Shown here in pieces: positions 26,054 through 35,671 of a DNA stretch of 64,000 nt. Origin of the DNA: UBA2031 sp037189985 (GTDB lineage: Bacteria > Pseudomonadota > Gammaproteobacteria > Pseudomonadales > Moraxellaceae). The stretch spans positions 124,001 to 188,000 of the forward strand of contig JBBCJX010000031.1 of the NCBI GenBank assembly GCA_037189985.1, read 5' to 3'. The notes beneath the pieces are model-generated. The model was not told where the DNA came from and made no database searches. It worked only from the letters and a program-made list of their open reading frames with translations. Every line of letters begins with the position of its first letter. The first letter of the stretch is position 1. The translations under genes were made by a program, and so were the position numbers.

Positions 26054-26651
26054 CCACAGGCCCGCTGTGAAAGCGGATTTCAGTGTCAGGAGCCTCGACC
26101 AGACCTCGTTCCACTTCCCGGAAAAAAGCCACACGCTCAGTGATGCTCTCCGGTGAGTATTTCTCAGCCAGTCCAAGGTAGTACTCGAAGTGCCTGGCCT
26201 CCGAACGCAGCAGGAAGGTATAGAAACGGGCAAGCTCCTCATCCAGATGCGGTGCCAGTGTGGCAAAACGCTCACAGGAACGCGCCTCCACGAAAGCCCC
26301 GACGATCATGATGTCCACGAGCCGGCCCGGCTCGCCATGACGCACATGCTCACGCAGGCCATTGGCATAACGGGCGGCAGAGACCGGGCGATAGGGAATG
26401 CCCCTCCGCGCCATGATCTCCAGCACCTGCTCGTAATGCAGCATTTCCTCACGAACGAGCTGCGACAACAGTATCTGTAACTCGCTGCGATCGTTGTAGC
26501 GAAAGAGGAGGTTCATCGCCGTACCAGCCGCCTTTTTCTCGCAGTTGGCATGATCCTGCAGCAAGGCCGGAATATCGCAGAGGGCGCCCTCCACCCAACG
26601 CTCCGGAGTCGGGCAGGCAAGAAAGTCTCGGACGGGCTGGAGGAAATCCAC
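26043..26651 (-). CDS. miaE: tRNA-(ms2io6A) hydroxylase MiaE
   Basis: Non-haem diiron monooxygenase that hydroxylates the isopentenyl side chain of ms2i6A at tRNA position 37. It is 202 residues long with a GTG start preceded by GAGG. The ferritin-like four-helix bundle carries iron ligands in CEKKAAGTAMNLL, VREEMLHYEQV, VGAFVEARSCERF and LRSEARHFEYYLGLAE, giving the E, ExxH, E and ExxH pattern. It stands alone and converges on the unknown membrane-protein gene. Confidence 0.93.
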   Translation of the reverse strand: MDFLQPVRDFLACPTPERWVEGALCDIPALLQDHANCEKKAAGTAMNLLFRYNDRSELQILLSQLVREEMLHYEQVLEIMARRGIPYRPVSAARYANGLREHVRHGEPGRLVDIMIVGAFVEARSCERFATLAPHLDEELARFYTFLLRSEARHFEYYLGLAEKYSPESITERVAFFREVERGLVEAPDTEIRFHSGPVVIS

Positions 26652-26794
26652 GTAAGCCTCGGCAGGAGGGAGTCAGGGCAGAGGATTATAACGAGGCCGG
26701 ATTCCTGAACTACAGTTCCTGAACAAAAGCCGGTTTGGTTGGAACGCCCCTTCCACTATCCTTGGCGCCCGCACAGGACAACCCCCAAAAAAGC

Positions 26795-27715
26795 ATGACA
26801 GACGCCCACTCTCCTGCCACGCCAGAAACGCTCCCGCGCAAAGACCGCATTTTCCTGGCGCTCCTGCGCTTTTTCAGCCGCCGCTCACTGGGCTTCCTGC
26901 AAGGTTTTGGCGCCTTTGCCGGCTGGATGGCGATGCACGTGGTCGGCAACAGCCGTCGCGCCACCATCCGTCGCAATCTGGAGTTGTGCTTTCCGGAAAA
27001 ATCCCCGGAATGGGTGGAAACCATCACGGCCCGCAATCTGGTCTCAACAGCACAGGCCATTGCCGAATTCACCAAGGCCTGGGGCGAGCCCCCGGCCTGG
27101 AGCGTGAGCCAGATAAAAAAAGTCCACAACGAACACGTTTTCCATGAGGCACTGGCCGCAGGCCAAGGCACCATCGGCATCGTTCCCCACTACGGGAGCT
27201 GGGAATTCATGAATGCCTGGGTCAACCTGCATACGGCCCCCATCATGATGTACAAGCCGGCCAAGCAGAAAGGCGTCGATACCTTTGTCCGGGATGCACG
27301 CAGCCGTCTTAACGGCACTGCCGTTCCCACTGATGACAGTGGCGTGAGAGCCTTGTTTCGCGCACTGAAGCAGAACGGTTTTACCGCCATCCTGCCGGAC
27401 CATGTCCCGCATGAGAATGGCGGCATCCATGCACCTTTCTTCGGCATCTCCACCTGGACAGGTGTCATGGTGCCCAAGCTGGTCAGCCGCACTCAATGCA
27501 AGGTGATCATGATGTACTGCCTGCGCCGCCCCGATGCGGACGGCTTTGAAATTTTCTTCGAAGAACCGGATCCGGAAATCTACAGCGCTGATCTTGCAAC
27601 CGCGACGGCGGCCATGAACCGCTCCATCGAAACCGTTGTCCGCCACGACCCGGCGCACTACCAATGGAGCTACAAGCGCTTCCGCAACAACGAAACCCTG
27701 CCTGATCCGTATTGA
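26795..27715 (+). CDS. Lysophospholipid / lipid A acyltransferase, LpxL-HtrB family
   Basis: Membrane-associated acyltransferase, predicted to add a secondary acyl chain to lipid A or a related lipid. The ATG at 26795 (MTDAHSPATPETLPRKD) gives 306 residues; a TTG 20 codons upstream extends the frame. An N-terminal hydrophobic stretch (about 33-52) anchors it. The catalytic H-x4-E motif is PHYGSWEF near residue 131, followed by the family motifs MYKPAKQ and LPDHVPHENGGIHAPFFG. The exact acceptor (LpxL, LpxM or an ornithine-lipid type) cannot be assigned. Confidence 0.85.
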   Translation: MTDAHSPATPETLPRKDRIFLALLRFFSRRSLGFLQGFGAFAGWMAMHVVGNSRRATIRRNLELCFPEKSPEWVETITARNLVSTAQAIAEFTKAWGEPPAWSVSQIKKVHNEHVFHEALAAGQGTIGIVPHYGSWEFMNAWVNLHTAPIMMYKPAKQKGVDTFVRDARSRLNGTAVPTDDSGVRALFRALKQNGFTAILPDHVPHENGGIHAPFFGISTWTGVMVPKLVSRTQCKVIMMYCLRRPDADGFEIFFEEPDPEIYSADLATATAAMNRSIETVVRHDPAHYQWSYKRFRNNETLPDPY

Positions 27716-27752
27716 TTATTCGCAAGGCTTCTCCAGGAAGGCTCTTGCGTCC

Positions 27753-28610
27753 CTAACTCGCCTCTTCTGCTTTCTCTTCCTTGCCTGAACCCATCACAGC
27801 CAGGCAAGCCCGGAGAATGCGCTGCTCTATCTGCCCTCGGCGTAGCAATGGAACAGGGAGCTGAAGGTAAAGATTGACGCTTTCCCTGTCGTCCAGTGCC
27901 AGATGCAGGCGCGGCACCAGTGCCGGCGCCTCCAGGCCGTAACTGCGCTGCATTTCGCGTGCATGCCGCGCCAGGTCTTTCGCATACTCCTGCACCTCAG
28001 CATTCGCCGCTGACAACAGTGCCGATTCTGCTTTTTCCCAGTCAGCACTACGGTTGAAACTTACCTGCATGGTATGCACCACATAATTTCCCAGCATGGT
28101 TTCATTGCAGACAGGTTGTGTCAGCAAGAGACTGTTGGGGAATGTCAGCACTCTTCCCACCGTTCCCTTGCGCATTACCTGACTGGGTTCCAGCAAGGTG
28201 GTAGAGAGCATGTTGAGGTCTATCACCTGCCCCTTGAGCCCGTTGATTTCGATGCGGTCTCCCACGGAATAAGCACGGGAGCTGCTGCGGTAAATGGTCC
28301 CCATCAGGCAGAGGATCATTTCACGCGTGGCCAGTACCACGGCAGCGGCAATGGCAACCAGTGAAACCGCCAGCGTCTCGATCTGGCTGGACCATATCAA
28401 CGCCATGCCCAGCAGGAAAACCACTACCACGGAATTGCGCAAGGTGTTCAGCCAGCGCTGGCGGACCTCGGTTTCCACATCGCTGCGGCGCAACATGGCA
28501 CGCCGCATCAATGTGCGTATGGTCATCAGCACCAGGAAGAAAATCAGTGATGCCAGCGCATTGCGCAGGAAATCGGCATCCACGAAATCAGGCAGCCACT
28601 GTGAAAACAT
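27753..28610 (-). CDS. Small-conductance mechanosensitive channel family protein (MscS)
   Basis: Inner-membrane channel protein, predicted to open on membrane tension or to play a related osmotic role. It is 285 residues long. Three hydrophobic segments lie at about 15-35, 57-75 and 78-100; the third is the alanine-rich pore-lining helix type (AVSLVAIAAAVVLATREM). The MscS beta domain follows with SVGDRIEINGLKGQVIDLNMLST and FPNSLLLTQPV. The C-terminal domain is short. It sits between the acyltransferase and an AraC gene, without an evident operon partner. Confidence 0.88.
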   Translation of the reverse strand: MFSQWLPDFVDADFLRNALASLIFFLVLMTIRTLMRRAMLRRSDVETEVRQRWLNTLRNSVVVVFLLGMALIWSSQIETLAVSLVAIAAAVVLATREMILCLMGTIYRSSSRAYSVGDRIEINGLKGQVIDLNMLSTTLLEPSQVMRKGTVGRVLTFPNSLLLTQPVCNETMLGNYVVHTMQVSFNRSADWEKAESALLSAANAEVQEYAKDLARHAREMQRSYGLEAPALVPRLHLALDDRESVNLYLQLPVPLLRRGQIEQRILRACLAVMGSGKEEKAEEAS

Positions 28611-28699
28611 CAGGCACTCCGCACAAGGCTTGAAAATACGTCAGGGCAGGAATGTACAGGCAGAAAGGAGGGAATTCGAGTCCGGTGGCCCGGAAGGGG

Positions 28700-29767
28700 T
28701 CAGGCTGCGCCTTGGTCAGGCTCGGCTTTCATGGCGGCCTGACGGAACTCGCCGGGAGTGACGCCTTCATAACCCTTGAAATAGCGGATGAAGGACCGGC
28801 TTTCGGTGAATCCGAGCTTGCGTGCAATATCCTCGACGGACAGATGTGCCTGCTGCAGGTACTTGCGGGCCAGCTCCGAACGCAGGTCATCCAGTATCTG
28901 CTGATAGGACTGGTTCTCGTCCGTCAGCTTGCGATGCAGGGTACGCACATTCATGCCCATCTGTTCGGCAACGAATTCCTTGCGTGGAGAGCCGTCTGCC
29001 AGCATGGCCCGCAGCAGGGAGCGCACCTGGTCCGACAACGAATATTTTTCCTTGAGCGCCGCCAGTGATGCCTGGGCATGATGCTCCAGTGTCTCACGCA
29101 GATTCACATCAGGCTGGCGCAGGGGATACTCGAATATCTGGGGTGAACACAACAAGGCCGACATGGGCTGGTTGAAGTACACCGGGCAGCGGAATACCTG
29201 CTGGTAGTGCTTGAGCAGGCTGCGGTCGGCAGGAGCATCGTGCTCGAAACGCACGGCCAGTGGCGTGAGGTCAGGCGCGTCCGCCATCCAGCGTGTATAG
29301 CTGGTCCAGGATGCCAGGACATTCTCGATGATGTGACGCCGCGTGAGCGGATCACTGAAACGGCAGTTCCAGCGAACCACGATTGCGCCAGGCTCGTACT
29401 CGATGGTGGACACTCCCATGTCACCCACGAGTTTTTCATACTGGGGCATACGGGAGACCGCCTCGGCCAGGGTATTGCTGGTCATGGCGATATAGCCCAT
29501 CACGCTGTAGGAGCCGGGCTGGATATAGTGAGAGGTCTGGAGACCGAAAACAGGATTACCGCATCGTGGCAGTATCCAGGAAAGGAGGCTTTGCAAGCTC
29601 TCACCGGATACACGGCCGTTGTTGTCCAGCAATTGTTCAGCTGTAACACCTGCCTCCGACAACATCTTCTCGCGAGCCAGCCCACAGGCCTCTGCACTTC
29701 TCAGGTACTGCTGCAAGGCAGGCACAGAGATATGGCCGAGATTTTCCGGTACGGGTGACTGGGACAT
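28700..29767 (-). CDS. AraC-family transcriptional regulator
   Basis: It is 355 residues long. An N-terminal effector domain of the AraC_binding_2/Arac_arm type occupies about 15-205 (a HYIQPGSYSVMGYIAMTSNTL-like core). The C-terminal double helix-turn-helix covers about 245-345, with MNVRTLHRKLTDENQSYQQI and VEDIARKLGFTESRSFIRYF followed by the family end motif GVTPGEFR. Proteins of this build usually control lipid, amino-acid or hydrocarbon degradation genes. No obvious target lies next to it. Confidence 0.9.
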   Translation of the reverse strand: MSQSPVPENLGHISVPALQQYLRSAEACGLAREKMLSEAGVTAEQLLDNNGRVSGESLQSLLSWILPRCGNPVFGLQTSHYIQPGSYSVMGYIAMTSNTLAEAVSRMPQYEKLVGDMGVSTIEYEPGAIVVRWNCRFSDPLTRRHIIENVLASWTSYTRWMADAPDLTPLAVRFEHDAPADRSLLKHYQQVFRCPVYFNQPMSALLCSPQIFEYPLRQPDVNLRETLEHHAQASLAALKEKYSLSDQVRSLLRAMLADGSPRKEFVAEQMGMNVRTLHRKLTDENQSYQQILDDLRSELARKYLQQAHLSVEDIARKLGFTESRSFIRYFKGYEGVTPGEFRQAAMKAEPDQGAA

Positions 29768-29897
29768 GGAGTGTGCTTTTTCTTTTTATGGAGCTGCTTG
29801 CAGGGGGCAGCCCACCAAGGGCCAATAGTAAGTAAAGGAATGCCGGCCTGCCAAGATGCCCCGTCAGCCTGAAGCGTGACAGGCTCGGCTGTTTCAT

Positions 29898-31223
29898 TCA
29901 GCCCCGGTAGAAACGATAGTTGTTACGACCCGAGTTCTTGGCCTGGTACATGGCCTTGTCAGCGCACTTGAGCAAGTCCTCGAAATGGGTGGAGTCATCC
30001 GGGTAGATGGCAATGCCGATGCTGGTGCCAATCTGCAACTTGCGGCCGTCATCCAGATCCACGACTCGCGCAAAAGCCTGCAGTATCTTGCCCGACACCA
30101 GACTCGCAGCGCGCCGGGGCTCATTGCTCTCCAGCACGACCACAAATTCGTCACCACCCAGGCGTGCAACGAGATCACTCTCGCGCGCACTGCTCAGCAA
30201 ACAGTTTGCCGCTGCCTGCAGCACCTGATCACCCACATGATGCCCATGGGTATCGTTGATGGCCTTGAAACGGTCCAGATCAATATAGAGCAAGGCAAGG
30301 CTGCTTTCATGACGGTTGGCATCGGCCACCCTGCCCCCCAGAAGGCGCTCGAACTCTGCCCGGTTGCAAAGGCCGGTGAGGCTGTCCTGCGTGGCCTTTT
30401 TCGTCAGCACCTTTTCATTCTGGCGGCGTGACGATACATCCCGGAAAACCACCACGACACCTGCCACCGCCTGACGCTGGTATTCGTCCGGTTGCAAGGG
30501 ATTGGCAGAAATCTCCACAGCCACGTCTTCGCCATTGCGGCGCAGGAAAAGGTCGTCACGATGCGCCCGCTCACCTGCCGCGCAAGACTCCAGCAACTCC
30601 TTGAGATGCCAGTCGGCTGCCTCGCCATCCTCTCCGTAGAGAACAAAAATATCACTGAGCTTGCGGCCTATCAGCTCACCAAAAGACGTTTCCAGCATTT
30701 CCTCGGCAGTCGGGTTGGCATAGAAGACATTGCCACTTTGCGTAACGCCCAGCAGACCTTCAGACAGTGAGCGCAGCAATGTCTGGTTGTGGTCACGTTC
30801 CTCCTGCAAAAGACGCAGACTTTCGCGAAGACTGCGGTTCTTGCGATCCAGATCCAGAAAAACACGTACCTTGCTGCGCAGTATCTCCGGCTCTATGGGT
30901 TTGAACAGATAATCAACCGCACCGGTCTCGTAGCCACGAAAAATGTAGCGCTGCTCTTTGCTGAGGGCCGTGAGGAAAATGATGGGAGTGGATTCCGTGC
31001 GCGGATTGCTGCGCATGATCTCGGCGACTTCAAAGCCGTCCAGCGCCGGCATCTGCACGTCCAGCAGCACCAGCGCAAAATCACGTTGCAGAAGAAGCTT
31101 GAGTGCTTCCTGGCCGGAAGACGCTTTCACCAGCTCGACGGGCTCCCCGTCAAATACCGCCTCCATGGCAATGAGATTGCTGGTCTGGTCATCAACTACA
31201 AGAACAGCGGGATGCGGAATCAT
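29898..31223 (-). CDS. Response regulator with PAS and GGDEF domains (diguanylate cyclase)
   Basis: Predicted cyclic-di-GMP synthase. The ATG at 31223 (MIPHPAVLVVDDQ) puts the receiver domain at the usual distance from the start and gives 441 residues; the frame opens 20 codons earlier. A receiver domain at about 5-120 has phospho-acceptor Asp in VLLDVQMP and the conserved Lys in LFKPI. A coiled linker is followed by a PAS domain at about 150-260 and a GGDEF domain at about 280-440 with an intact RLGGDEF. An RESD inhibitory site lies five residues before it. No histidine kinase is adjacent. Confidence 0.92.
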   Translation of the reverse strand: MIPHPAVLVVDDQTSNLIAMEAVFDGEPVELVKASSGQEALKLLLQRDFALVLLDVQMPALDGFEVAEIMRSNPRTESTPIIFLTALSKEQRYIFRGYETGAVDYLFKPIEPEILRSKVRVFLDLDRKNRSLRESLRLLQEERDHNQTLLRSLSEGLLGVTQSGNVFYANPTAEEMLETSFGELIGRKLSDIFVLYGEDGEAADWHLKELLESCAAGERAHRDDLFLRRNGEDVAVEISANPLQPDEYQRQAVAGVVVVFRDVSSRRQNEKVLTKKATQDSLTGLCNRAEFERLLGGRVADANRHESSLALLYIDLDRFKAINDTHGHHVGDQVLQAAANCLLSSARESDLVARLGGDEFVVVLESNEPRRAASLVSGKILQAFARVVDLDDGRKLQIGTSIGIAIYPDDSTHFEDLLKCADKAMYQAKNSGRNNYRFYRG

Positions 31224-31397
31224 GAAGCCTGCCTGACTCGCCTTGAGAGGGCCGGTCAAAATGTGACCTGCTTCACGCATCATGCCATGCGTTGATCGCT
31301 GGCGATAAGGATGTGCCTGCTGTTCGTCTGTAGATAGCGCAGTGCATCGGGCGCACCGGATGGTCAGGCCGCTCTCTGGTCAAAGCATGCAGAAAAA

Positions 31398-31428
31398 GAA
31401 AAAGCCCGTCTGGACGGACGGGCTTTTT
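31398..31428 (-). terminator. Terminator of tRNA-Val
   Basis: The stem AGCCCGTC/GACGGGCT is flanked by A-rich and T-rich runs on both sides. It lies a few bases after the tRNA 3' end. Confidence 0.8.
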
Positions 31429-31435
31429 CAGGATG

Positions 31436-31512
31436 TGGTAGGCGCGACTGGACTCGAACCAGCGACCCCCACCATGTCAAGGTGGTGCTCTAACCAGCTG
31501 AGCTACGCGCCT
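31436..31512 (-). tRNA. tRNA-Val (anticodon GAC)
   Basis: A 77-base cloverleaf with encoded CCA. The acceptor stem is AGGCGCG/CGCGCCT. The anticodon stem CCACC/GGTGG carries loop TTGACAT, anticodon GAC. The T-arm is GGTTCGAGTCC. It lies on the same strand 85 bases after tgpA, with a terminator directly downstream. Confidence 0.95.
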
Positions 31513-31597
31513 GGGGTCGTCTTGCAAGGCCGGTTTGAACAGGGTCGGCGCGAGCGAGGCGCGCATCTTACTGAATCGCCCCTTGTGTTTCAACAAA

Positions 31598-33601
31598 TCA
31601 GGACAGCCATGGAAGTTTTCTGCCCGCCAGACGACGCAGACGCTTCTCCAGCGCTTTTTCACGCTGCCCCGCAGGCCGATAACGCAGTGCCGAATAAAGC
31701 CTCGCAAACTCGGCTGCCTCACTGGCCAACGCCGGTTGCTGCAGTGCCACGCGATGGGCAAAGTCCTGCGGACCCTCCCCTGCCTGGCGCACCACGCCTC
31801 GCGCGGCCATGCGCAGGCAATAGCGCCGGTAAAGCCGGTCAAGGGGATGCTGCCTGCGTCGCTCGCCACGCAAGGCCCATACAAATGCCAAGCCGGCCAG
31901 CACAACCAGTGCCCCTCCCATGACGGCTAGGCGTCGCAACAGGCTTGTATCGCCCAGCAGGCGCTGCATGAGCCCGTCCTGGCGGGAAGTGTCGTAACCC
32001 AGCACATCGCGATACCAGCGGTAATTCACGAAGTCCGCGAAATTGCGCAGTCCCTTGAGCAGGCGATAGTTGTTGTGACGAACGGCCCCCATGCCGCTGT
32101 CACCCCAGTAGGAGCGCTCACCGGCCAGTTGGGCGGCCCCTCGCTCAATACGCTGCGGGGCAACCACGGAAGTCGGGTCCACACGCACCCAGCCCTGCCC
32201 TTCCAGCCAGACCTCGGCCCAGGCATGGGCATCCAGTTGGCGCACCAGCCAGTAATTGTCCAGCGGGCTTTTTTCCCCGCCCTGATAGCCCGCCACCACA
32301 CGGGCAGGAATCCCTGCTGCACGCATCAGGAAAACGAAGGCCGAGGCATAGTGCTCGCAAAAACCGCGACGGGTCCGGAACAGGAAATCGTCAATACGGC
32401 TCTCGCCCAGCAAGGGAGGCTCCAGCGTGTAGAAGAACCGCTCTTCCCGGAACCAGTCCAGAATATTGCGGACATAACGCTCGTCAGTGCCGGCGCTGGC
32501 ATGCCAGCGCCCGGCCATGAGCCTGGCTTCGGGATTGCCCCCTGCAGGCAATTGCAGGAGTTGGTTTCTCAACCACAGTGGCAAGCTTGCGGCATCTACC
32601 CGCAAATCCGGCCATGACTGCACCTCATAGGAGATGCGCTCGTACACCGGTGTTTGGTAGGCCAGCCGGTAGTCGCGCGTCAGCAACACTTTCTTCGAGT
32701 CTGACCGAGGCACCGCCAGCGAAAAAAGCCAGGGCTGGTCGGTCGGCTCCAGAATGACGCGGTAACTCAGGGAGTCGCTACCTACATCCAAGCCGGATAT
32801 CCAGGAAGGAAAGCCCTGCCCGGCAGGCACCGGCCAGTTGATGGCATCGCCCTGCGCCCAGGTTTTGCCGTCAAAATAATTGAAGGCCACGCCACGCCAG
32901 TACAACTCGCCCAGTGGTGGAATCGCTCCCTGGAATTCCACCCGGAAAGCTACGGCCGAAGACTCGCTCAGGCGCGAGATGTCGCCCGGACTCATGGAGT
33001 CGGACATGCCGGTACGGCCCATGCCCTGCGTCAGGTTGAAGGTCCACAAGGGCGGCAGGCGGGGAAAGAAAACGAAAAGCACCAGCATCAGCGGCAGGGC
33101 CTGCAAGGCCAGCGCCCCTGCACGTCGCAAGGTCCTGGCGATGCCTACCCCGGGTCGCTGCTGCAAGGCCAGCAAGGCGGCAAGCACCACCACCGTGGCA
33201 AGGCCGACATACAGCGCCAGCAGCATCGACTGCGTAAAGAGGAAGGCCGTCGCCAGCACGAAGAAATCCAGCACGGTAGAAATGAACAGGTCACGCCGGT
33301 TACGCGACTCCAGCAGCTTGAGGCCGGCACACAGCAGGAGGAAAGACACGCCTCCTTCCGGCCCCAGAAAAGTGCGGTGCGAGTAAAAAACAGCCGCCAT
33401 CCCTGCCAGCATGACCAGTACGCGCCACAGCCTGCCAGGGGCTCCCAGACGAGCCTCGACCCATGGCAACCGCCAGATGCAGGCCAGCAGCAGGCCCGCT
33501 GTCAGCCAGAGCGGCAAACGGTCAGCCTGGGGCAAAACCGCCACAAACAGCGCGGCAACCTGCCAGTAACGGGCACTCCGGGAAGGCAGCAGGGCATTCA
33601 T
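31598..33601 (-). CDS. tgpA: Transglutaminase-like membrane protein (DUF3488/TgpA family)
   Basis: Inner-membrane protein with a periplasmic transglutaminase-fold domain; the Pseudomonas aeruginosa homologue TgpA is essential there, with unknown substrate. It is 667 residues long. About five or six membrane helices fill residues 1-190. The transglutaminase core has Cys near 415 (RRGFCEHYASAF), His near 459 (DAHAWAEVW) and Asp near 475 (RVDPTS), so the triad is intact. A further membrane helix lies near 560, and the cytoplasmic C-terminal DUF4129 domain follows. Its ATG overlaps the stop of the DUF58 gene (ATGA), giving a coupled moxR-DUF58-tgpA operon. Confidence 0.92.
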   Translation of the reverse strand: MNALLPSRSARYWQVAALFVAVLPQADRLPLWLTAGLLLACIWRLPWVEARLGAPGRLWRVLVMLAGMAAVFYSHRTFLGPEGGVSFLLLCAGLKLLESRNRRDLFISTVLDFFVLATAFLFTQSMLLALYVGLATVVVLAALLALQQRPGVGIARTLRRAGALALQALPLMLVLFVFFPRLPPLWTFNLTQGMGRTGMSDSMSPGDISRLSESSAVAFRVEFQGAIPPLGELYWRGVAFNYFDGKTWAQGDAINWPVPAGQGFPSWISGLDVGSDSLSYRVILEPTDQPWLFSLAVPRSDSKKVLLTRDYRLAYQTPVYERISYEVQSWPDLRVDAASLPLWLRNQLLQLPAGGNPEARLMAGRWHASAGTDERYVRNILDWFREERFFYTLEPPLLGESRIDDFLFRTRRGFCEHYASAFVFLMRAAGIPARVVAGYQGGEKSPLDNYWLVRQLDAHAWAEVWLEGQGWVRVDPTSVVAPQRIERGAAQLAGERSYWGDSGMGAVRHNNYRLLKGLRNFADFVNYRWYRDVLGYDTSRQDGLMQRLLGDTSLLRRLAVMGGALVVLAGLAFVWALRGERRRQHPLDRLYRRYCLRMAARGVVRQAGEGPQDFAHRVALQQPALASEAAEFARLYSALRYRPAGQREKALEKRLRRLAGRKLPWLS

Positions 33602-34593
33602 GAGCGCTGTCCCTGTCTGGTTTCGTCACCGGCGCGATCGGGGCGACCGAAAAGCGCCAGCGCCCGCAAGCAGGCATCCCGTTGCTCGATGCCGATATCA
33701 GCCGGAATTTCCGTCCCCGGCAGGCGCAGGCCAAAGGAATGATTCTGCTGGGAAAGTACCAGTACCCACCAGGCCAGGCGCGAAAGCCGGGCCTCTATGG
33801 GCAGCCCCGGCAGGGCCTCCCAGTCCAGCATGTCACTGCCCACTTCCTCACTGGCATAGGTCTTGGTAAGGAGGCCACGGCCACGTGCCAGGTGCTTCCA
33901 CGAGACATGAGCCAGAGGATCGCCCGGTGCGAAATCCTTCAGGCCGTCAAAATCCTCATGCCCCCGCGAGCGCAGCTTCTGGCCTTCGCCCTGACGGCCG
34001 GCACCCGCCGGAATGACATCGCTGGGCTCGGGACGGGGATAAACGATTGCGGCCAGATCCAGGTCCAGCCAGGTCCAGGCCCGCAACCATCCCAACGGAT
34101 ATACCGTGGAGATCTTGAGACGCGGAGGACGAAACCAGCCACGGGCAGGCGCCGGCAAACCGATGGACACCTCCTGTGCGCCACTGACCCACTCCACCGG
34201 CAGGGAAACCCCATCCCACTCGATGAGCAGGCTTTCGTGCTCACGCTCGCGGGCATCGTCAAAACGCAAAAGGAAGCGCGCCTCTTCACCCAGATAAGCC
34301 GGGCTGGCTGACAACGCTGTGATGCGCAGGCCCGAGAGATTGGCATAGGTATGGTGGATGGCCACCACGAACAGGCTGCCGATGAAAAAACTCAGACCCA
34401 GCAAGAGATTGTTGGCGTAATTGATGCCGCCAATGAAGAGCGCCACGATGACGAAGCCGGCCACGCCGCCCTGCCCGGTCAGGAAAATGAAAATGCGGCG
34501 CTGGTTCAGTGTCACCTCCCGCTCACGCGGGATGCGGCGGTCCAGCCAGCGCTGCCAGCGACGGCGATAGAACTGCTGCCAGCGCGAAGCCAT
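33598..34593 (-). CDS. DUF58 domain membrane protein
   Basis: It is 331 residues long. Two membrane segments at about 35-80 precede a beta-rich region and the DUF58 domain. The DUF58 signature is SRGHEDFDGLKDFAPGDPL followed by VSWKHLARGRGLLTKTY. The family always travels with MoxR AAA+ ATPases and transglutaminase-like proteins, as here. The start has AAGGGG upstream and lies 26 bases after the moxR stop. The molecular role is not established. Confidence 0.9.
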   Translation of the reverse strand: MASRWQQFYRRRWQRWLDRRIPREREVTLNQRRIFIFLTGQGGVAGFVIVALFIGGINYANNLLLGLSFFIGSLFVVAIHHTYANLSGLRITALSASPAYLGEEARFLLRFDDAREREHESLLIEWDGVSLPVEWVSGAQEVSIGLPAPARGWFRPPRLKISTVYPLGWLRAWTWLDLDLAAIVYPRPEPSDVIPAGAGRQGEGQKLRSRGHEDFDGLKDFAPGDPLAHVSWKHLARGRGLLTKTYASEEVGSDMLDWEALPGLPIEARLSRLAWWVLVLSQQNHSFGLRLPGTEIPADIGIEQRDACLRALALFGRPDRAGDETRQGQRS

Positions 34594-34619
34594 CTCAGCC
34601 CCCTTGCAGAGAATGCAGG

Positions 34620-35534
34620 TCAGCCGATGACATCGACGGCTTTCAGCAATTGCGTGGTCAGGCTGTGGGTGCGGCCATGGTCTTCAAGGCCGCCACGCAG
34701 GCGGTGCTCGGCCACGGACGGCAACACGGCCTGCACATCCTCGGGCAGCAGATGGTCGCGCCCGCTGACAAAGGCCCATGCCTGCGAAGCCCTCAGCAAG
34801 GCCAGTGCGCCTCGTGGCGACAGGCCATGCTGGAAGCCCTGTGCCGTACGTGTATGCGTCACCAGGCGCTGCACATAATCAAGCACGGCATCGCTGACAT
34901 GTATCTTGGTGACAGCCTGCTGCCAGGCAGCGAGGGACTCCATTGTCGCCAGTGGCTTGACGGAAGCCAGCCAGGCACGGCGATCCCCACCCACCAGCAA
35001 CTCCCGCTCCGCCCGGGCATCGGGATAGCCAAGCTGTATACGCATGAGGAAACGATCCAGTTGCGACTCCGGCAACGGGAAAGTCCCCATCTGCGTCGAG
35101 GGATTCTGGGTGGCAATCACGAAGAAAGGAGCCGGCAAGGGCCGCGTTACGCCATCGGCCGTCACCTGGTGCTCTTCCATGGCCTCCAGCAAAGCACTCT
35201 GCGTCTTGGGAGTGGTGCGGTTGATCTCATCCGCCAACAGAAGTTGCGAGAAAACCGGACCCTGTCGAAACTCGAACTGCTGGGTCTGCGGGTTGAAGAC
35301 GGAAACACCGATGATGTCCGCCGGCAGCATGTCGCTGGTGAACTGGATGCGCTGGTAGGAAAGACCCAGTACACGCGCCAATGCTTCGGCCAGCGTGGTC
35401 TTGCCCATGCCGGGCAGGTCTTCGATCAGTAAATGGCCATTGGCCAGCAGGCAGGAAAGGGCAAGCTTCAGTTGTTCAGATTTGCCGAGGATGACATTCC
35501 CCAGCGCGGCAAGCACAGGATTGATGGCAGGCAT
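34620..35534 (-). CDS. MoxR-family AAA+ ATPase
   Basis: Predicted chaperone-like ATPase that works with the DUF58 and transglutaminase proteins downstream. It is 304 residues long. Walker A is LPGMGKTTL (about 40-48) and Walker B is LLLADEINR (about 103-111). The sensor-1 region is VIATQNPSTQMGTFPLPESQ, and the AAA-lid follows (LSPRGALALLRASQAWAF). A possible extended -10 promoter (TGCTATGTT, with the -10 at 35587-35592) lies about 55 bases upstream. It is first in the operon. Confidence 0.93.
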   Translation of the reverse strand: MPAINPVLAALGNVILGKSEQLKLALSCLLANGHLLIEDLPGMGKTTLAEALARVLGLSYQRIQFTSDMLPADIIGVSVFNPQTQQFEFRQGPVFSQLLLADEINRTTPKTQSALLEAMEEHQVTADGVTRPLPAPFFVIATQNPSTQMGTFPLPESQLDRFLMRIQLGYPDARAERELLVGGDRRAWLASVKPLATMESLAAWQQAVTKIHVSDAVLDYVQRLVTHTRTAQGFQHGLSPRGALALLRASQAWAFVSGRDHLLPEDVQAVLPSVAEHRLRGGLEDHGRTHSLTTQLLKAVDVIG

Positions 35535-35671
35535 AGGGCTCTTGTTCGTCTGTCATGTCCCTGCGCACATCGCAGGGGCGTGACGGAACATAGCATCATC
35601 CGGCGATTGAAAAACACCGCTACCCACACGGTTCAGGAAAAGAAGGCTGACCTGGAAAAAACGGCAGAAGC

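Noticed and set aside
27721..27749. Terminator between the acyltransferase and MscS genes
   Set aside because: A CGCAAG/CTTGCG pairing is imperfect inside and has no T-run on either strand.
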